Shown in pieces: positions 1 through 5,858 of a DNA stretch of 10,404 nucleotides; within the stretch, counting starts at the first letter, position 1, and every line of letters starts with the position of its first letter. This stretch comes from Bordetella parapertussis. Its GTDB lineage: Bacteria > Pseudomonadota > Gammaproteobacteria > Burkholderiales > SG8-39. The notes beneath the pieces are model-generated. The model was not told the DNA's origin, ran no database searches, and was given only the letters and a program-made list of their open reading frames with translations. Both the position numbers and the translations under genes were made by a program. The stretch covers positions 1 through 10,404 of the forward strand of contig CAMDRY010000075.1 in NCBI GenBank assembly GCA_945906975.1, read 5' to 3'.

Positions 1-1
1 T

Positions 2-142
2 CGCACGGTGCAGGAGTTGCTCGGCCACGCCAGTGTAGAGACGACGATGATTTACACCCACGTCATGAACAAGGGCGGGCGCGGCGTGGTGAGCCCGGCG
101 GACCGGATTGCCCAGCCGCAAGCTGCTTATTCAGCGGGGTGA
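2..142 (+). CDS. intI: Integron integrase IntI, C-terminal end (partial)
   Basis: Only the last 46 codons are in the window. They read [21 protein letters not shown] and then [13 protein letters not shown] before the TGA stop. LLGH carries the late-box His, and the Tyr of MIYTHV (codon 18, bases 53-55) is the nucleophile of tyrosine recombinases. Many XerC/D-type enzymes share the LLGH..TT.IYTHV part. The tail [10 protein letters not shown] is, as I recall, characteristic of integron integrases (GG.GVRSPLD in IntI1 and relatives). Integron integrases recombine attI and attC sites to gain and shuffle gene cassettes. In the usual layout attI and the cassettes lie beyond the 5' end of intI, so they would be outside this window to the left. 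The gene converges on the hicB-like gene, with a hairpin in the 47-base gap. The catalytic Arg and the integron-specific insertion cannot be seen, so whether the enzyme is active is unknown. Confidence 0.8.
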   Translation, partial: RTVQELLGHASVETTMIYTHVMNKGGRGVVSPADRIAQPQAAYSAG

Positions 143-145
143 TCT

Positions 146-178
146 GCTGGAAACCCGCGCCAGATAAGGGTTTCCAGC
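146..178. terminator. Bidirectional hairpin terminator between convergent genes
   Basis: GCTGGAAACCC (146-156) and GGGTTTCCAGC (168-178) are perfect 11-base inverted repeats around an 11-base loop. The hairpin lies just after the intI stop (142) and just before the leftward gene ending at 190, so it can serve both strands. There is no long T-run, so it is a terminator by position and stem strength more than by textbook form. Confidence 0.6.
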
Positions 179-189
179 CGATTAGGGGG

Positions 190-429
190 CTAGGCGACGC
201 TCTGCAACTTGTTGGCAAGATCGCGTCCCGAGGTTGCCGGTGGAAGGGGTTTGCCCTCCTTGTGGTAAATCGCAATGGCTTCTTCGACGATGTGGCACAG
301 TTCGGCAAAAACGGCTTTCTCGTCCGCGCCGTGGCAGCCGGCATGAATCAGCCCGGGGGAGCTGCCGACGTAGCAACGGTCTTCCTGTGACCACTCGACA
401 ATCTTTGCGTATCTGGTGCTGTCTTTCAT
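190..429 (-). CDS. HicB-like antitoxin, no HicA partner visible
   Basis: Encodes 79 residues starting MKDSTRYAKIVEWSQEDRCYV. The pattern (Y.KIVEWS.ED..YVG..PGL...GCHG.....V..EL..IVEE.I......GKPLPP) is that of the HicB-like fold, a partly degraded RNase-H-like domain used by antitoxins of HicAB systems. The usual HicB partner HicA is a small double-stranded-RNA-binding-like RNase. No HicA-like gene adjoins it here, and the upstream neighbour 18 bases away is a different small family. No C-terminal DNA-binding domain is visible, and the protein ends shortly after GKPLPPATSGRDLANKLQ. It is probably cotranscribed with the gene at 448-675. Whether it neutralises any toxin is unknown; the family assignment is by recognised pattern only. 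Confidence 0.65.
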   Translation of the reverse strand: MKDSTRYAKIVEWSQEDRCYVGSSPGLIHAGCHGADEKAVFAELCHIVEEAIAIYHKEGKPLPPATSGRDLANKLQSVA

Positions 430-447
430 GCTGTGCTACCCGCAGGT

Positions 448-675
448 TCAGACGGCAGCGAGGACTGCCTTGCGAATCGTTTGTGGCAGCTCTATCTCGG
501 AAAAGTAGGCTGCGGGGTACAGATAGTCCTCTCCGGATTCATCGTTGACACGAAGCTGCTTGTACTGCGCGGCGTCGGCATCAGCAAGTATCTGGTAAAT
601 CTTCCTCGTTTCCAGGGAAACTTCGTAGCCGGTGTTTTTCAGGCAAACGACAAATTTCTTGGCCGATGTTTTCAT
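448..675 (-). CDS. Conserved small protein of unknown function
   Basis: Encodes 75 residues: MKTSAKKFVVCLKNTGYEVS, then LETRKIYQILADADAAQYKQ and LRVNDESGEDYLYPAAYF. I recognise the pattern FVVC..N.GYE.SLE.RK.Y......A.......RV.DESGEDYLYP as that of a widespread family of short bacterial proteins with no established function. It often sits next to a small gene like the one at 682-894. There is no signal peptide, membrane segment or metal motif. The ATG at 673-675 has GGATAAG upstream with 9 bases of spacing, and the preceding reading frame stops only 6 bases before it. Together with the 18-base gap to the next gene this supports one leftward transcript. A role as a toxin or a HicA substitute for the neighbouring antitoxin would be speculation. 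Confidence 0.7.
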   Translation of the reverse strand: MKTSAKKFVVCLKNTGYEVSLETRKIYQILADADAAQYKQLRVNDESGEDYLYPAAYFSEIELPQTIRKAVLAAV

Positions 676-681
676 GTTGGC

Positions 682-894
682 TTATCCAATATACCGTTTG
701 ATTCTGAACTCTTTCTTGCCGATCCCGTGCGCCTCGTACCAGTGTACCTCCGCCAGCCTCACGCGGGCGACGCCTTTGCGCTTTCGCCAGTTGCCCCGGC
801 CTTAGTGCTTGCGCAACCGTGTCAGTTCCCGGATGGCAGAACCGGCGGCGAAGGTTTCGGCGTGGGCTATTTCTCCGAGGATTTCGAATTGCAT
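682..894 (-). pseudogene. Small conserved gene interrupted by an in-frame TAA
   Basis: From ATG 892-894 the frame reads MQFEILGEIAHAETFAAGSA, then IRELTRLRKH, then TAA (802-804), then GRGNWRKRKGVARVRLAEVH and WYEAHGIGKKEFRIKRYIG with a normal stop at 682-684. Both halves are in the same frame and belong to one recognisable small family (FE.LGEI...ET.A.GS.IRE..RLR..YG.GRWRKRKG.A.VRL....E.HWYEAHGIG.KE.KIKRY). Members of this family usually have Tyr before the Gly at this place, so TAC to TAA is the simplest explanation. About 70 residues would be coded. It lies 6 bases before the gene at 448-675, the same pair arrangement seen elsewhere. The function of the family is unknown to me. A sequencing error or nonsense suppression are alternatives. 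Confidence 0.65.
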
Positions 895-1000
895 CAGGCG
901 GCACTCTCAATATGCAGTGGCTCTGGCAAAGCGGTTTCTCTGCCCCGCAAGTCTGGCCTCACGACCCAAAGCTGCAAACCAGGGGCGGTACAGTCAGCGG

Positions 1001-1576
1001 CTAGCGATAACGCCTGAACTGCCCCACCACCACGCCGAAAATCTCCAGGTCTTCTTTTGGCCGGATCACCGGGTAGGCCTTGTTCTCGGGAATCAGCACC
1101 ATGCGCCCTTTTTCACGGCCGAGGCGCTTGAGGGTGAACTCACCCTCGACGATGGCGACGACGAGGTCGTTGACGTTGGCGGTGGCGCGCTTTTCCACCA
1201 CCACGATGTCGCCGTCGTGGATGCCGGCGTTGATCATGGAGTCGCCCTTGACGGTGATCAGCGTGGTCTTGGACGGGTGATAGACGAGGTAGTCGTCGAT
1301 GGACACCGAATCGGGGCGTGAGTCGAAGGCCGGGTGCGGCATGCCCGCGTGCACACTCTCTTCAAGGCTGCGCTCAAAAAAGCGCTTGCCCGGTTTGAGC
1401 CTGCGGTCGGGCGTGCTCTCAACGAGACGCTCGGCCTTGAGGCGCAGCACCAGTTCGGCCACGGAAGCCTTGGAGGACAGGCCCACCAGCTCGCCCAGCG
1501 TCGCGTAGGAAGGCATCACGCGGTGCTTGGCGTAGTAGTCCTGAAGTTTTAAAAGATATTGATTATCGTCAGCCAT
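1001..1576 (-). CDS. lexA: LexA-type SOS repressor, atypical lineage
   Basis: Encodes 191 residues. LexA represses DNA-damage genes and cleaves itself when bound to the RecA filament. The N-terminal winged-helix domain covers about residues 8-65 ([20 protein letters not shown], then [12 protein letters not shown]). The Ala-Gly cleavage site is at 77-78 (VHAGMP). The S24 peptidase domain follows, with catalytic Ser113 in GDSM and catalytic Lys150 in EGEFTLKRL. The N-terminus lacks the usual MxxLTxRQxxIL opening of E. coli-type LexA. It fits the separate LexA lineage that I recall from Gallionellales, Nitrosomonadales and Methylophilales. It is divergent from recA, and its predicted promoter spans a LexA box, so autoregulation is expected. 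There is no Shine-Dalgarno sequence before the ATG. An S24-family phage or UmuD-like repressor is less likely, because a full DNA-binding domain is present and recA is the neighbour. Confidence 0.92.
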   Translation of the reverse strand: MADDNQYLLKLQDYYAKHRVMPSYATLGELVGLSSKASVAELVLRLKAERLVESTPDRRLKPGKRFFERSLEESVHAGMPHPAFDSRPDSVSIDDYLVYHPSKTTLITVKGDSMINAGIHDGDIVVVEKRATANVNDLVVAIVEGEFTLKRLGREKGRMVLIPENKAYPVIRPKEDLEIFGVVVGQFRRYR

Positions 1577-1582
1577 GGGGGT

Positions 1583-1611
1583 ACATTACCGAACGTTCGT
1601 TCGGCTGTCAA
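1583..1611 (-). promoter_or_regulatory. lexA promoter with LexA box in the spacer
   Basis: On the minus strand a perfect TTGACA (1611-1606) is followed after 17 bases by TAATGT (1588-1583), a 3/6 match to the -10 consensus. The expected transcription start is about 1575-1578, at or next to the lexA ATG (1576-1574), so the mRNA may be leaderless. The 16-bp operator fills almost the whole spacer. Confidence 0.6.
1589..1604. promoter_or_regulatory. Noncanonical LexA operator (SOS box)
   Basis: The sequence is CCGAACGTTCGTTCGG. The arms CCGAAC and GTTCGG are perfect inverted repeats around 4 bases. The 12-base core on the minus strand is GAACGAACGTTC. This equals the consensus I recall for LexA of Sideroxydans/Gallionella-type betaproteobacteria, and it also resembles the Bacillus box CGAAC-N4-GTTCG. 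Its position between lexA and recA, inside the lexA promoter and just upstream of a possible recA promoter, supports control of both genes. No canonical CTGT-N8-ACAG box was found here. Confidence 0.85.
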
Positions 1612-1621
1612 GGCTTGCCAG
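1605..1621. promoter_or_regulatory. Second palindrome abutting the LexA box
   Basis: CTGTCAAGGCTTGCCAG is a 17-bp imperfect palindrome (CTG-n-CAAG-n-CTTG-n-CAG; 14 of 17 positions are symmetric, counting out the centre and one pair). It starts at the base after the LexA box and overlaps the lexA -35 and the possible recA -35. It could be a second repressor site or a decayed older LexA box. The binding factor is unknown. Confidence 0.4.
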
Positions 1622-1633
1622 ATTTTATGTATT
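1605..1633 (+). promoter_or_regulatory. Possible recA promoter
   Basis: CTGTCA (1605-1610, 4/6 to TTGACA), 17 bases, then TGTATT (1628-1633, 4/6 to TATAAT). This would give a leader of roughly 120 bases before the recA ATG at 1759. The LexA box ends at the base before this -35, which fits repression by overlap with polymerase. The match is moderate and other placements are possible. Confidence 0.4.
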
Positions 1634-1758
1634 ACCACGGCCCCGGCAGCAAAAATTCGTTGGCAGGAACAGTCAACCCGGAAGACGGCCGTACCGTTTA
1701 TGCGAGAATGGAGACAAACATGCTGACATTGCTGAAAGACAAAAAAGGACACATCCCC

Positions 1759-2787
<1,029 letters not shown>

Positions 2788-2818
2788 GGGCCAAAGCGCG
2801 GGGCGGGGACACGTGAAT

Positions 2819-2919
2819 AAATCCCGTCATTCCGGGTCCGCGAAGCGGTACCCAGACTCCATGGGCTCGACCTTTGTTGCAGCCCATGGATTCCCGCTGG
2901 TGCGGGAATGACGGGATTT
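2819..2919. repeat. REPIN-like inverted pair of mini-repeats, possible recA terminator
   Basis: The outer arms AAATCCCGTCATTCC (2819-2833) and GGAATGACGGGATTT (2905-2919) are perfect 15-base inverted repeats. The inner arms CCATGGGCT (2859-2867) and AGCCCATGG (2881-2889) also pair. The two halves are thus two copies of one mini-repeat facing each other: the right one with the core ATTCCC-N8-GGGAAT (2890-2909), the left one with a different core (GGTCCGC...GCGGTACC). ATTCCC-N8-GGGAAT is the form of the neisserial dRS3 repeat; similar palindromes occur in many proteobacteria. The right half runs into TTTTT (2917-2921), so the element may also end recA transcription. It lies between recA and recX. 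Confidence 0.75.
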
Positions 2920-2941
2920 TTGTTCCCGTAGTCGCCTGAAC

Positions 2942-2977
2942 CGTCTTAGCCGTCTTAATTGTCTTACGCGTCTTAAT
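2942..2977. repeat. 9-bp tandem repeat, four copies, before recX
   Basis: CGTCTTANN occurs four times in register: CGTCTTAGC, CGTCTTAAT, TGTCTTACG, CGTCTTAAT. The array ends 5 bases before the recX GTG start and contains the upstream in-frame stop (2974-2976). No Shine-Dalgarno sequence is visible in it. Confidence 0.8.
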
Positions 2978-2982
2978 CGCCC

Positions 2983-3462
2983 GTGCAACAACCCTCACTG
3001 CGCGTCCGCGCGATGCAATTGCTTGTGCGCAGGGAGCATTCCCGGCAGGAGTTGGCGCAAAAACTCGCCAAGCACGCCGAAACAGCCGAAGAAATCGAGA
3101 TTGTTCTCGATGAGCTCGCCAAACGCGGCATGTTGTCCGATGCGCGTTTTGCCGAGATGCGCACCCACATCCTTGCAAAAAAATTCGGCGCTTCGCGCAT
3201 TGCGCAAGACCTGCGCGCGCGCGGTGTCAGCGACGAGCTTGCCGACAAGGCGGTCGATGGCACGCGCGCGAGCGAAGTCGAGCGCGCGCGCATTGCCTGG
3301 GCCAAGCGCTTTCGCGCGCCGCCCGCCAACGCACTAGAGAAGGCCAAACAGATGCGCTTTTTGCAGGGCCGCGGGTTTTCGTTTGACACCATACGTGCGG
3401 TGGTGCCGGCCAAATTCAGCGCGGCCGGGGACGGTGATGACGATGCGGGGGCGGGCGAATAA
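2983..3462 (+). CDS. recX: Regulatory protein RecX
   Basis: Encodes 159 residues. RecX binds RecA filaments and limits their growth and recombinase and co-protease activity. The family pattern is clear: an N-terminal three-helix repeat with LLVRREHSRQELAQKLAKHA (15-34), then LDELAKRGMLSDARFAEM (about 42-59), AKKFGASRIAQDLRARGVSD (66-85), and a C-terminal repeat ending QMRFLQGRGFSFDTIRAVV. The tail (AAGDGDDDAGAGE) is acidic and low in complexity. GTG 2983 is the first start after the in-frame TAA at 2974. ATG 3013 is an alternative, but it would cut into the first helix. Neither start has a good Shine-Dalgarno sequence. recX is 195 bases from recA, with the repeat element and tandem repeat between them, so it may be expressed by read-through or separately. 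Confidence 0.92.
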   Translation: MQQPSLRVRAMQLLVRREHSRQELAQKLAKHAETAEEIEIVLDELAKRGMLSDARFAEMRTHILAKKFGASRIAQDLRARGVSDELADKAVDGTRASEVERARIAWAKRFRAPPANALEKAKQMRFLQGRGFSFDTIRAVVPAKFSAAGDGDDDAGAGE

Positions 3463-3479
3463 TGATCTTGCTTAACGCT

Positions 3480-3704
3480 TTTTTTCAGCAAAAAAACCAG
3501 ATTGCCACTTTAGCGGCGAAGCACCGCTTGCCGTCCATGGCCGCAGATCAGATGTATGCGCAAGCGGGCTGCCTGATGCGCTACGGCAGCGGCTTCGTCC
3601 ACAGCTTTCAGCGCGTGGCAGCCTATGTCGATAAGATTTTCAGGGGTGTGAAGCCGGGAGACCTGCCGGTCGAGCAGCCTACGAAATTCGATCTGGTCAT
3701 CAAT
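3480..3704 (+). pseudogene. C-terminal fragment of an ABC_sub_bind-type periplasmic binding protein
   Basis: The frame reads FFQQKNQIATLAAKHRLPSM, then AGCLMRYGSGF, then QRVAAYVDKIFRG, then [15 protein letters not shown]. This matches the late part of the ABC_sub_bind (DUF534-like, TrpX-type) family of periplasmic binding proteins, typically LAA+HRLPA...EAGGLMSYGP...R+AA.[27 protein letters not shown]. The N-terminal two thirds and signal peptide are absent. Similarity stops after LVIN, where the family would continue with LKTAKALGL. An ATG at 3462 overlaps the recX stop and gives a 100-codon open frame, but as a protein it would be an isolated fragment, so I call it a remnant. The end abuts the leftward J-domain gene. 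Confidence 0.75.
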
Positions 3705-3921
3705 TCCATACATCGTGTTCCCGTCGCCTTCCGGGGTCAGACAACACCTCGTAAGCCTTATTGATGATCTTGACGCGATGCTCGGCCAGAGTACGATTGG
3801 GGAATTTATCCGGATGAAAGTGTTGCACCAAGATGCGATAGGCGGCCCGTATCACGGTGTTCGGTACCTTACGCGCCAGCTTCAGATTATCGTAATGGCT
3901 GACCGGTTTTCGGTTGGGCAT
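3700..3921 (-). CDS. Short J-domain protein, probably truncated
   Basis: Encodes 73 residues and is almost only a J-domain. It has YDNLKLARKVPNTVIRAAYR (helices I-II), the HPD signature at 36-38 (QHFHPDKFPN), and helix III to IV with INKAYEVLSDPGRRREHD. J-domains stimulate the ATPase of Hsp70 (DnaK) through the HPD loop. Proteins with this exact type of J-domain (HYDNLKVAR...VIRAAY..L.QKYHPDK) usually continue after HD.W into a further region. Here a stop follows VWN directly, at the place where the binding-protein remnant on the other strand ends. The ATG at 3919-3921 has a GAGG-type Shine-Dalgarno about 8 bases upstream. It lies 85 bases after the larger J-domain gene on the same strand. 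The HPD is intact, so partial function remains possible. Confidence 0.8.
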   Translation of the reverse strand: MPNRKPVSHYDNLKLARKVPNTVIRAAYRILVQHFHPDKFPNRTLAEHRVKIINKAYEVLSDPGRRREHDVWN

Positions 3922-4006
3922 TGCAACTACCTCGTCACGCTCGCAGGCACGAGCACTGACGCTTCAGCCCTGCGCGACACAAATTGATCCACAGCTTTGG
4001 AGTGGG

Positions 4007-4927
4007 TCAAGCTGCGTACCGCAACAGTTGTTCGGCGACCGGAAGGGCTTCGCGTCGAAACCACAAACCGAATTCATATTCCGATCCGAACTTGTAATCG
4101 CGCCCCTCAAATTCTGCACGGAATGGCTTGTCTGTAGTCATGCGAGCGTGGGGTTGTCCGCACGGCTCATAGGAGACGCTGCCGCCAAGTTCCTTGAGCA
4201 GTTGCACGCACACACTGATATCAACAGTGCACACCCTCGCCCTCACCCTGACAACCAGCGTGGATATCCTGTCCATGTCCGCAGCCAGATGCCGCAAGTC
4301 AAAATCGCGCGCAATCTTGCCGATAATGCGGCTAGGGTCGCTGTTTAACCCCAATATGCGCATCATATTATTGAGCGCCAATGCCTCCTCGCGGCACCCT
4401 AGCAGCACGAGTTTCCTCGCGAACGCCATGGTTTTGGGGTGATCACCAAAATAGGTGCGGAGAAAATCGTTTTCGAGCAAGGCGGCGATTGAGTGGCGCC
4501 CCTCGAATTGTTTCGCTTCAAGCAGGTAGGCTCGATAGGTATTCGAAAGCTTCCACGAGAACCGCGCCAGCCTCTGCTCGATCTCTGCCAAGTCCGGGTA
4601 GACATTGACCGCAATGCGCCAGTCCTTCGCCAGTGGATCGTCCCCCGGCGGCGCCTGCTCCTCCATTCCGCAAAGATTACTGTTGCATGCGGTGCTTTTG
4701 TCATGGCGCAACTGATCGTAGCGCATGCGAGCCTCCGCGTCAGACAGTACGGCATATGCTTGATTCAATTCCGCCATATAGGCGTTGTCTTTTTTCGTTG
4801 CGTTACCGGAGCGATCCGGATGATAGCGCTGCGCCAAAGCACGGTAAGCGGCCTTGATGACTATATGCTCCGCATCCGGCAAGACGCCGAGGATGGCGTA
4901 GTAATCGCTATCGGTATTCATCCGCAT
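4007..4927 (-). CDS. J-domain protein with a conserved C-terminal region
   Basis: Encodes 306 residues (304 if ATG 4921-4919 is used; neither start has a clear Shine-Dalgarno). The J-domain covers residues 5-73: SDYYAILGVLPDAEHIVIKA, HPD at 36-38, and LNQAYAVLSDAEARMRYDQL. There is no Gly/Phe region or CxxCxGxG zinc finger, so it is not DnaJ itself. Residues 97-195 (DDPLAKDWRIAVNVYPDLAE ... SWKLSNTYRAYLLEAKQFEG ... FLRTYFG ... AFARKLVLLGCREEALALNN) resemble a region found in other proteobacterial J-domain proteins of unknown client. The C-terminal part (PFRAEFEGRDYKFGSEYEFG, then LWFRREALPVAEQLL) is not one I can name. It is cytoplasmic, with no signal or membrane segment. Presumably it directs DnaK to a specific partner. 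The gene before it is 37 bases away and the gene after it is another J-domain gene. Confidence 0.85.
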   Translation of the reverse strand: MRMNTDSDYYAILGVLPDAEHIVIKAAYRALAQRYHPDRSGNATKKDNAYMAELNQAYAVLSDAEARMRYDQLRHDKSTACNSNLCGMEEQAPPGDDPLAKDWRIAVNVYPDLAEIEQRLARFSWKLSNTYRAYLLEAKQFEGRHSIAALLENDFLRTYFGDHPKTMAFARKLVLLGCREEALALNNMMRILGLNSDPSRIIGKIARDFDLRHLAADMDRISTLVVRVRARVCTVDISVCVQLLKELGGSVSYEPCGQPHARMTTDKPFRAEFEGRDYKFGSEYEFGLWFRREALPVAEQLLRYAA

Positions 4928-4964
4928 ACACCCGCGTAATCGCCCGAGGACGACTGCCCCGCAA

Positions 4965-5672
4965 TCAGGCGGCCGACGACAGCCATTCCTTTCCGTTCAC
5001 GAAAACATTCATCGAAGCACCGTTAATTCTGAGTGCCACATGCGTCCCCGCGTTGGCCTCGCCGCCTGTCGAGCCATAAGCGGCGGCGACCCGTTCGCTG
5101 CCGGCGCTATGGCCTGCAAGGTGGATCGGCGTTAGCTCGGATGACGGCGTCGGTGCCGGTGCTTCAAAACGCCCGGAATACGCGGCGGCGACCGCGTTCA
5201 TTTGTGCGATTTGGCGAGTGTCCTGCTGTGCTCTGTTGAGGGCATCCCCCTGCTGTATGGCCGCAAGATGATTGCTCAGTGTGGCGACATCCTGAATGCG
5301 ACTCACCAAGGCCGGCTGACTGCTGATCACAGTCGCGACATTTTTGGCGGCCGGCCCTTCGCCTTGTACGCGGATGTGCCCGCTGCCGGCATCAATCTCG
5401 ATGCCGATACCTGTGCTGGTATCGATGGCGGCCTGTCGCAAAGAGCGGTTCAAGTCCAGCGCGAGGGTGGTGGATAAGTTACGCAGATGCTCTGCCGTTG
5501 TCGGTCCCAATGCCGACAGGCGTGACATCTGCAGGCCATGCATCGATAGCTTGACGGTATCTTTTTGCCTCGCCGAGCCGGCTGAGGCGCCATAGTGGTC
5601 GGAACCATCTGCGCGTGGCAGTCGGGCTGCGGTTTGTGACGCAAAAGACGGTTGGATTGAACTAAGACTCAT
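4965..5672 (-). CDS. Hypothetical protein upstream of the J-domain genes
   Basis: I do not recognise this 235-residue protein with certainty. It starts MSLSSIQPSFASQTAARLPR. It has a Ser/Ala-rich N-terminus without a hydrophobic signal, then DTVKLSMHGLQMSRLSALGP (38-57), a helical stretch (HLRNLSTTLALDLNRSLRQA), a beta-rich segment GIGIEIDAGSGHIRVQGEGP, then a helix with AKNVATVISSQPALVSRIQD. After a linker rich in Ala, Ser and Pro it ends with HVALRINGASMNVFVNGKEW. The DTV.LS opening recalls secreted axial or flagella-associated proteins, but this is a weak hint. The start at 5672 is preferred over ATG 5696, because the latter's GAAGG directly touches the ATG and adds only MLPGRRCG. It lies 37 bases before the large J-domain gene and is probably cotranscribed, so it could be a client or partner (inference). 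Confidence 0.65.
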   Translation of the reverse strand: MSLSSIQPSFASQTAARLPRADGSDHYGASAGSARQKDTVKLSMHGLQMSRLSALGPTTAEHLRNLSTTLALDLNRSLRQAAIDTSTGIGIEIDAGSGHIRVQGEGPAAKNVATVISSQPALVSRIQDVATLSNHLAAIQQGDALNRAQQDTRQIAQMNAVAAAYSGRFEAPAPTPSSELTPIHLAGHSAGSERVAAAYGSTGGEANAGTHVALRINGASMNVFVNGKEWLSSAA

Positions 5673-5749
5673 ACCGCAGCGTCGCCCAGGCAACATCCTT
5701 CGAAAGGATCAATAAACACCATCACGCGATGGACCTTCACGCTACTGCG

Positions 5750-5776
5750 ATTATGGGAAAGAGCAGCCTGCGTCAA
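5750..5776 (-). promoter_or_regulatory. Possible promoter of the hypothetical/J-domain cluster
   Basis: On the minus strand TTGACG (5776-5771) is followed after 15 bases by CATAAT (5755-5750; 5/6 to TATAAT). The spacer is shorter than the ideal 17. It would start transcription about 70 bases before the chosen start codon. Confidence 0.35.
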
Positions 5777-5792
5777 ACCGGCAAATAGCGGT

Positions 5793-5831
5793 CAAATTCC
5801 AGCGGTAATAAAGAGGTGGCCCCGGAATTTG
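5793..5831. repeat. Inverted repeat, possible mobile-element end
   Basis: CAAATTCC (5793-5800) and GGAATTTG (5824-5831) form perfect 8-base arms, extended imperfectly inward (AGCGG against CCCCGG). Another GGAATTT follows at 5839-5845. Arrays of CAAATT/AATTTG motifs occur at the ends of some insertion sequences such as IS21-type elements, but no transposase remnant was seen beside it. It lies at the border between the intact leftward cluster and the decayed genes. Confidence 0.4.
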
Positions 5832-5858
5832 GATAAGAGGAATTTCGGTTTCAATGAT

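Noticed and set aside
142..1000. Possible integron cassettes (attC sites) around the small leftward genes
   Set aside because: No GTTRRRY/RYYYAAC core pair with the expected inner boxes was found between the genes. The genes read towards intI, and they are beyond its 3' end, not at the attI side.
1605..1621. Canonical betaproteobacterial LexA box CTGT-N8-ACAG
   Set aside because: CTGT is present but ACAG does not occur at the right spacing; the symmetric half ends GCCAG. Reported only as an unexplained palindrome.
3462..3764. 100-codon open frame overlapping the recX stop, as an intact gene
   Set aside because: Only its middle matches a family, and that match is a C-terminal portion of a much longer exported protein. 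The rest overlaps the J-domain gene.
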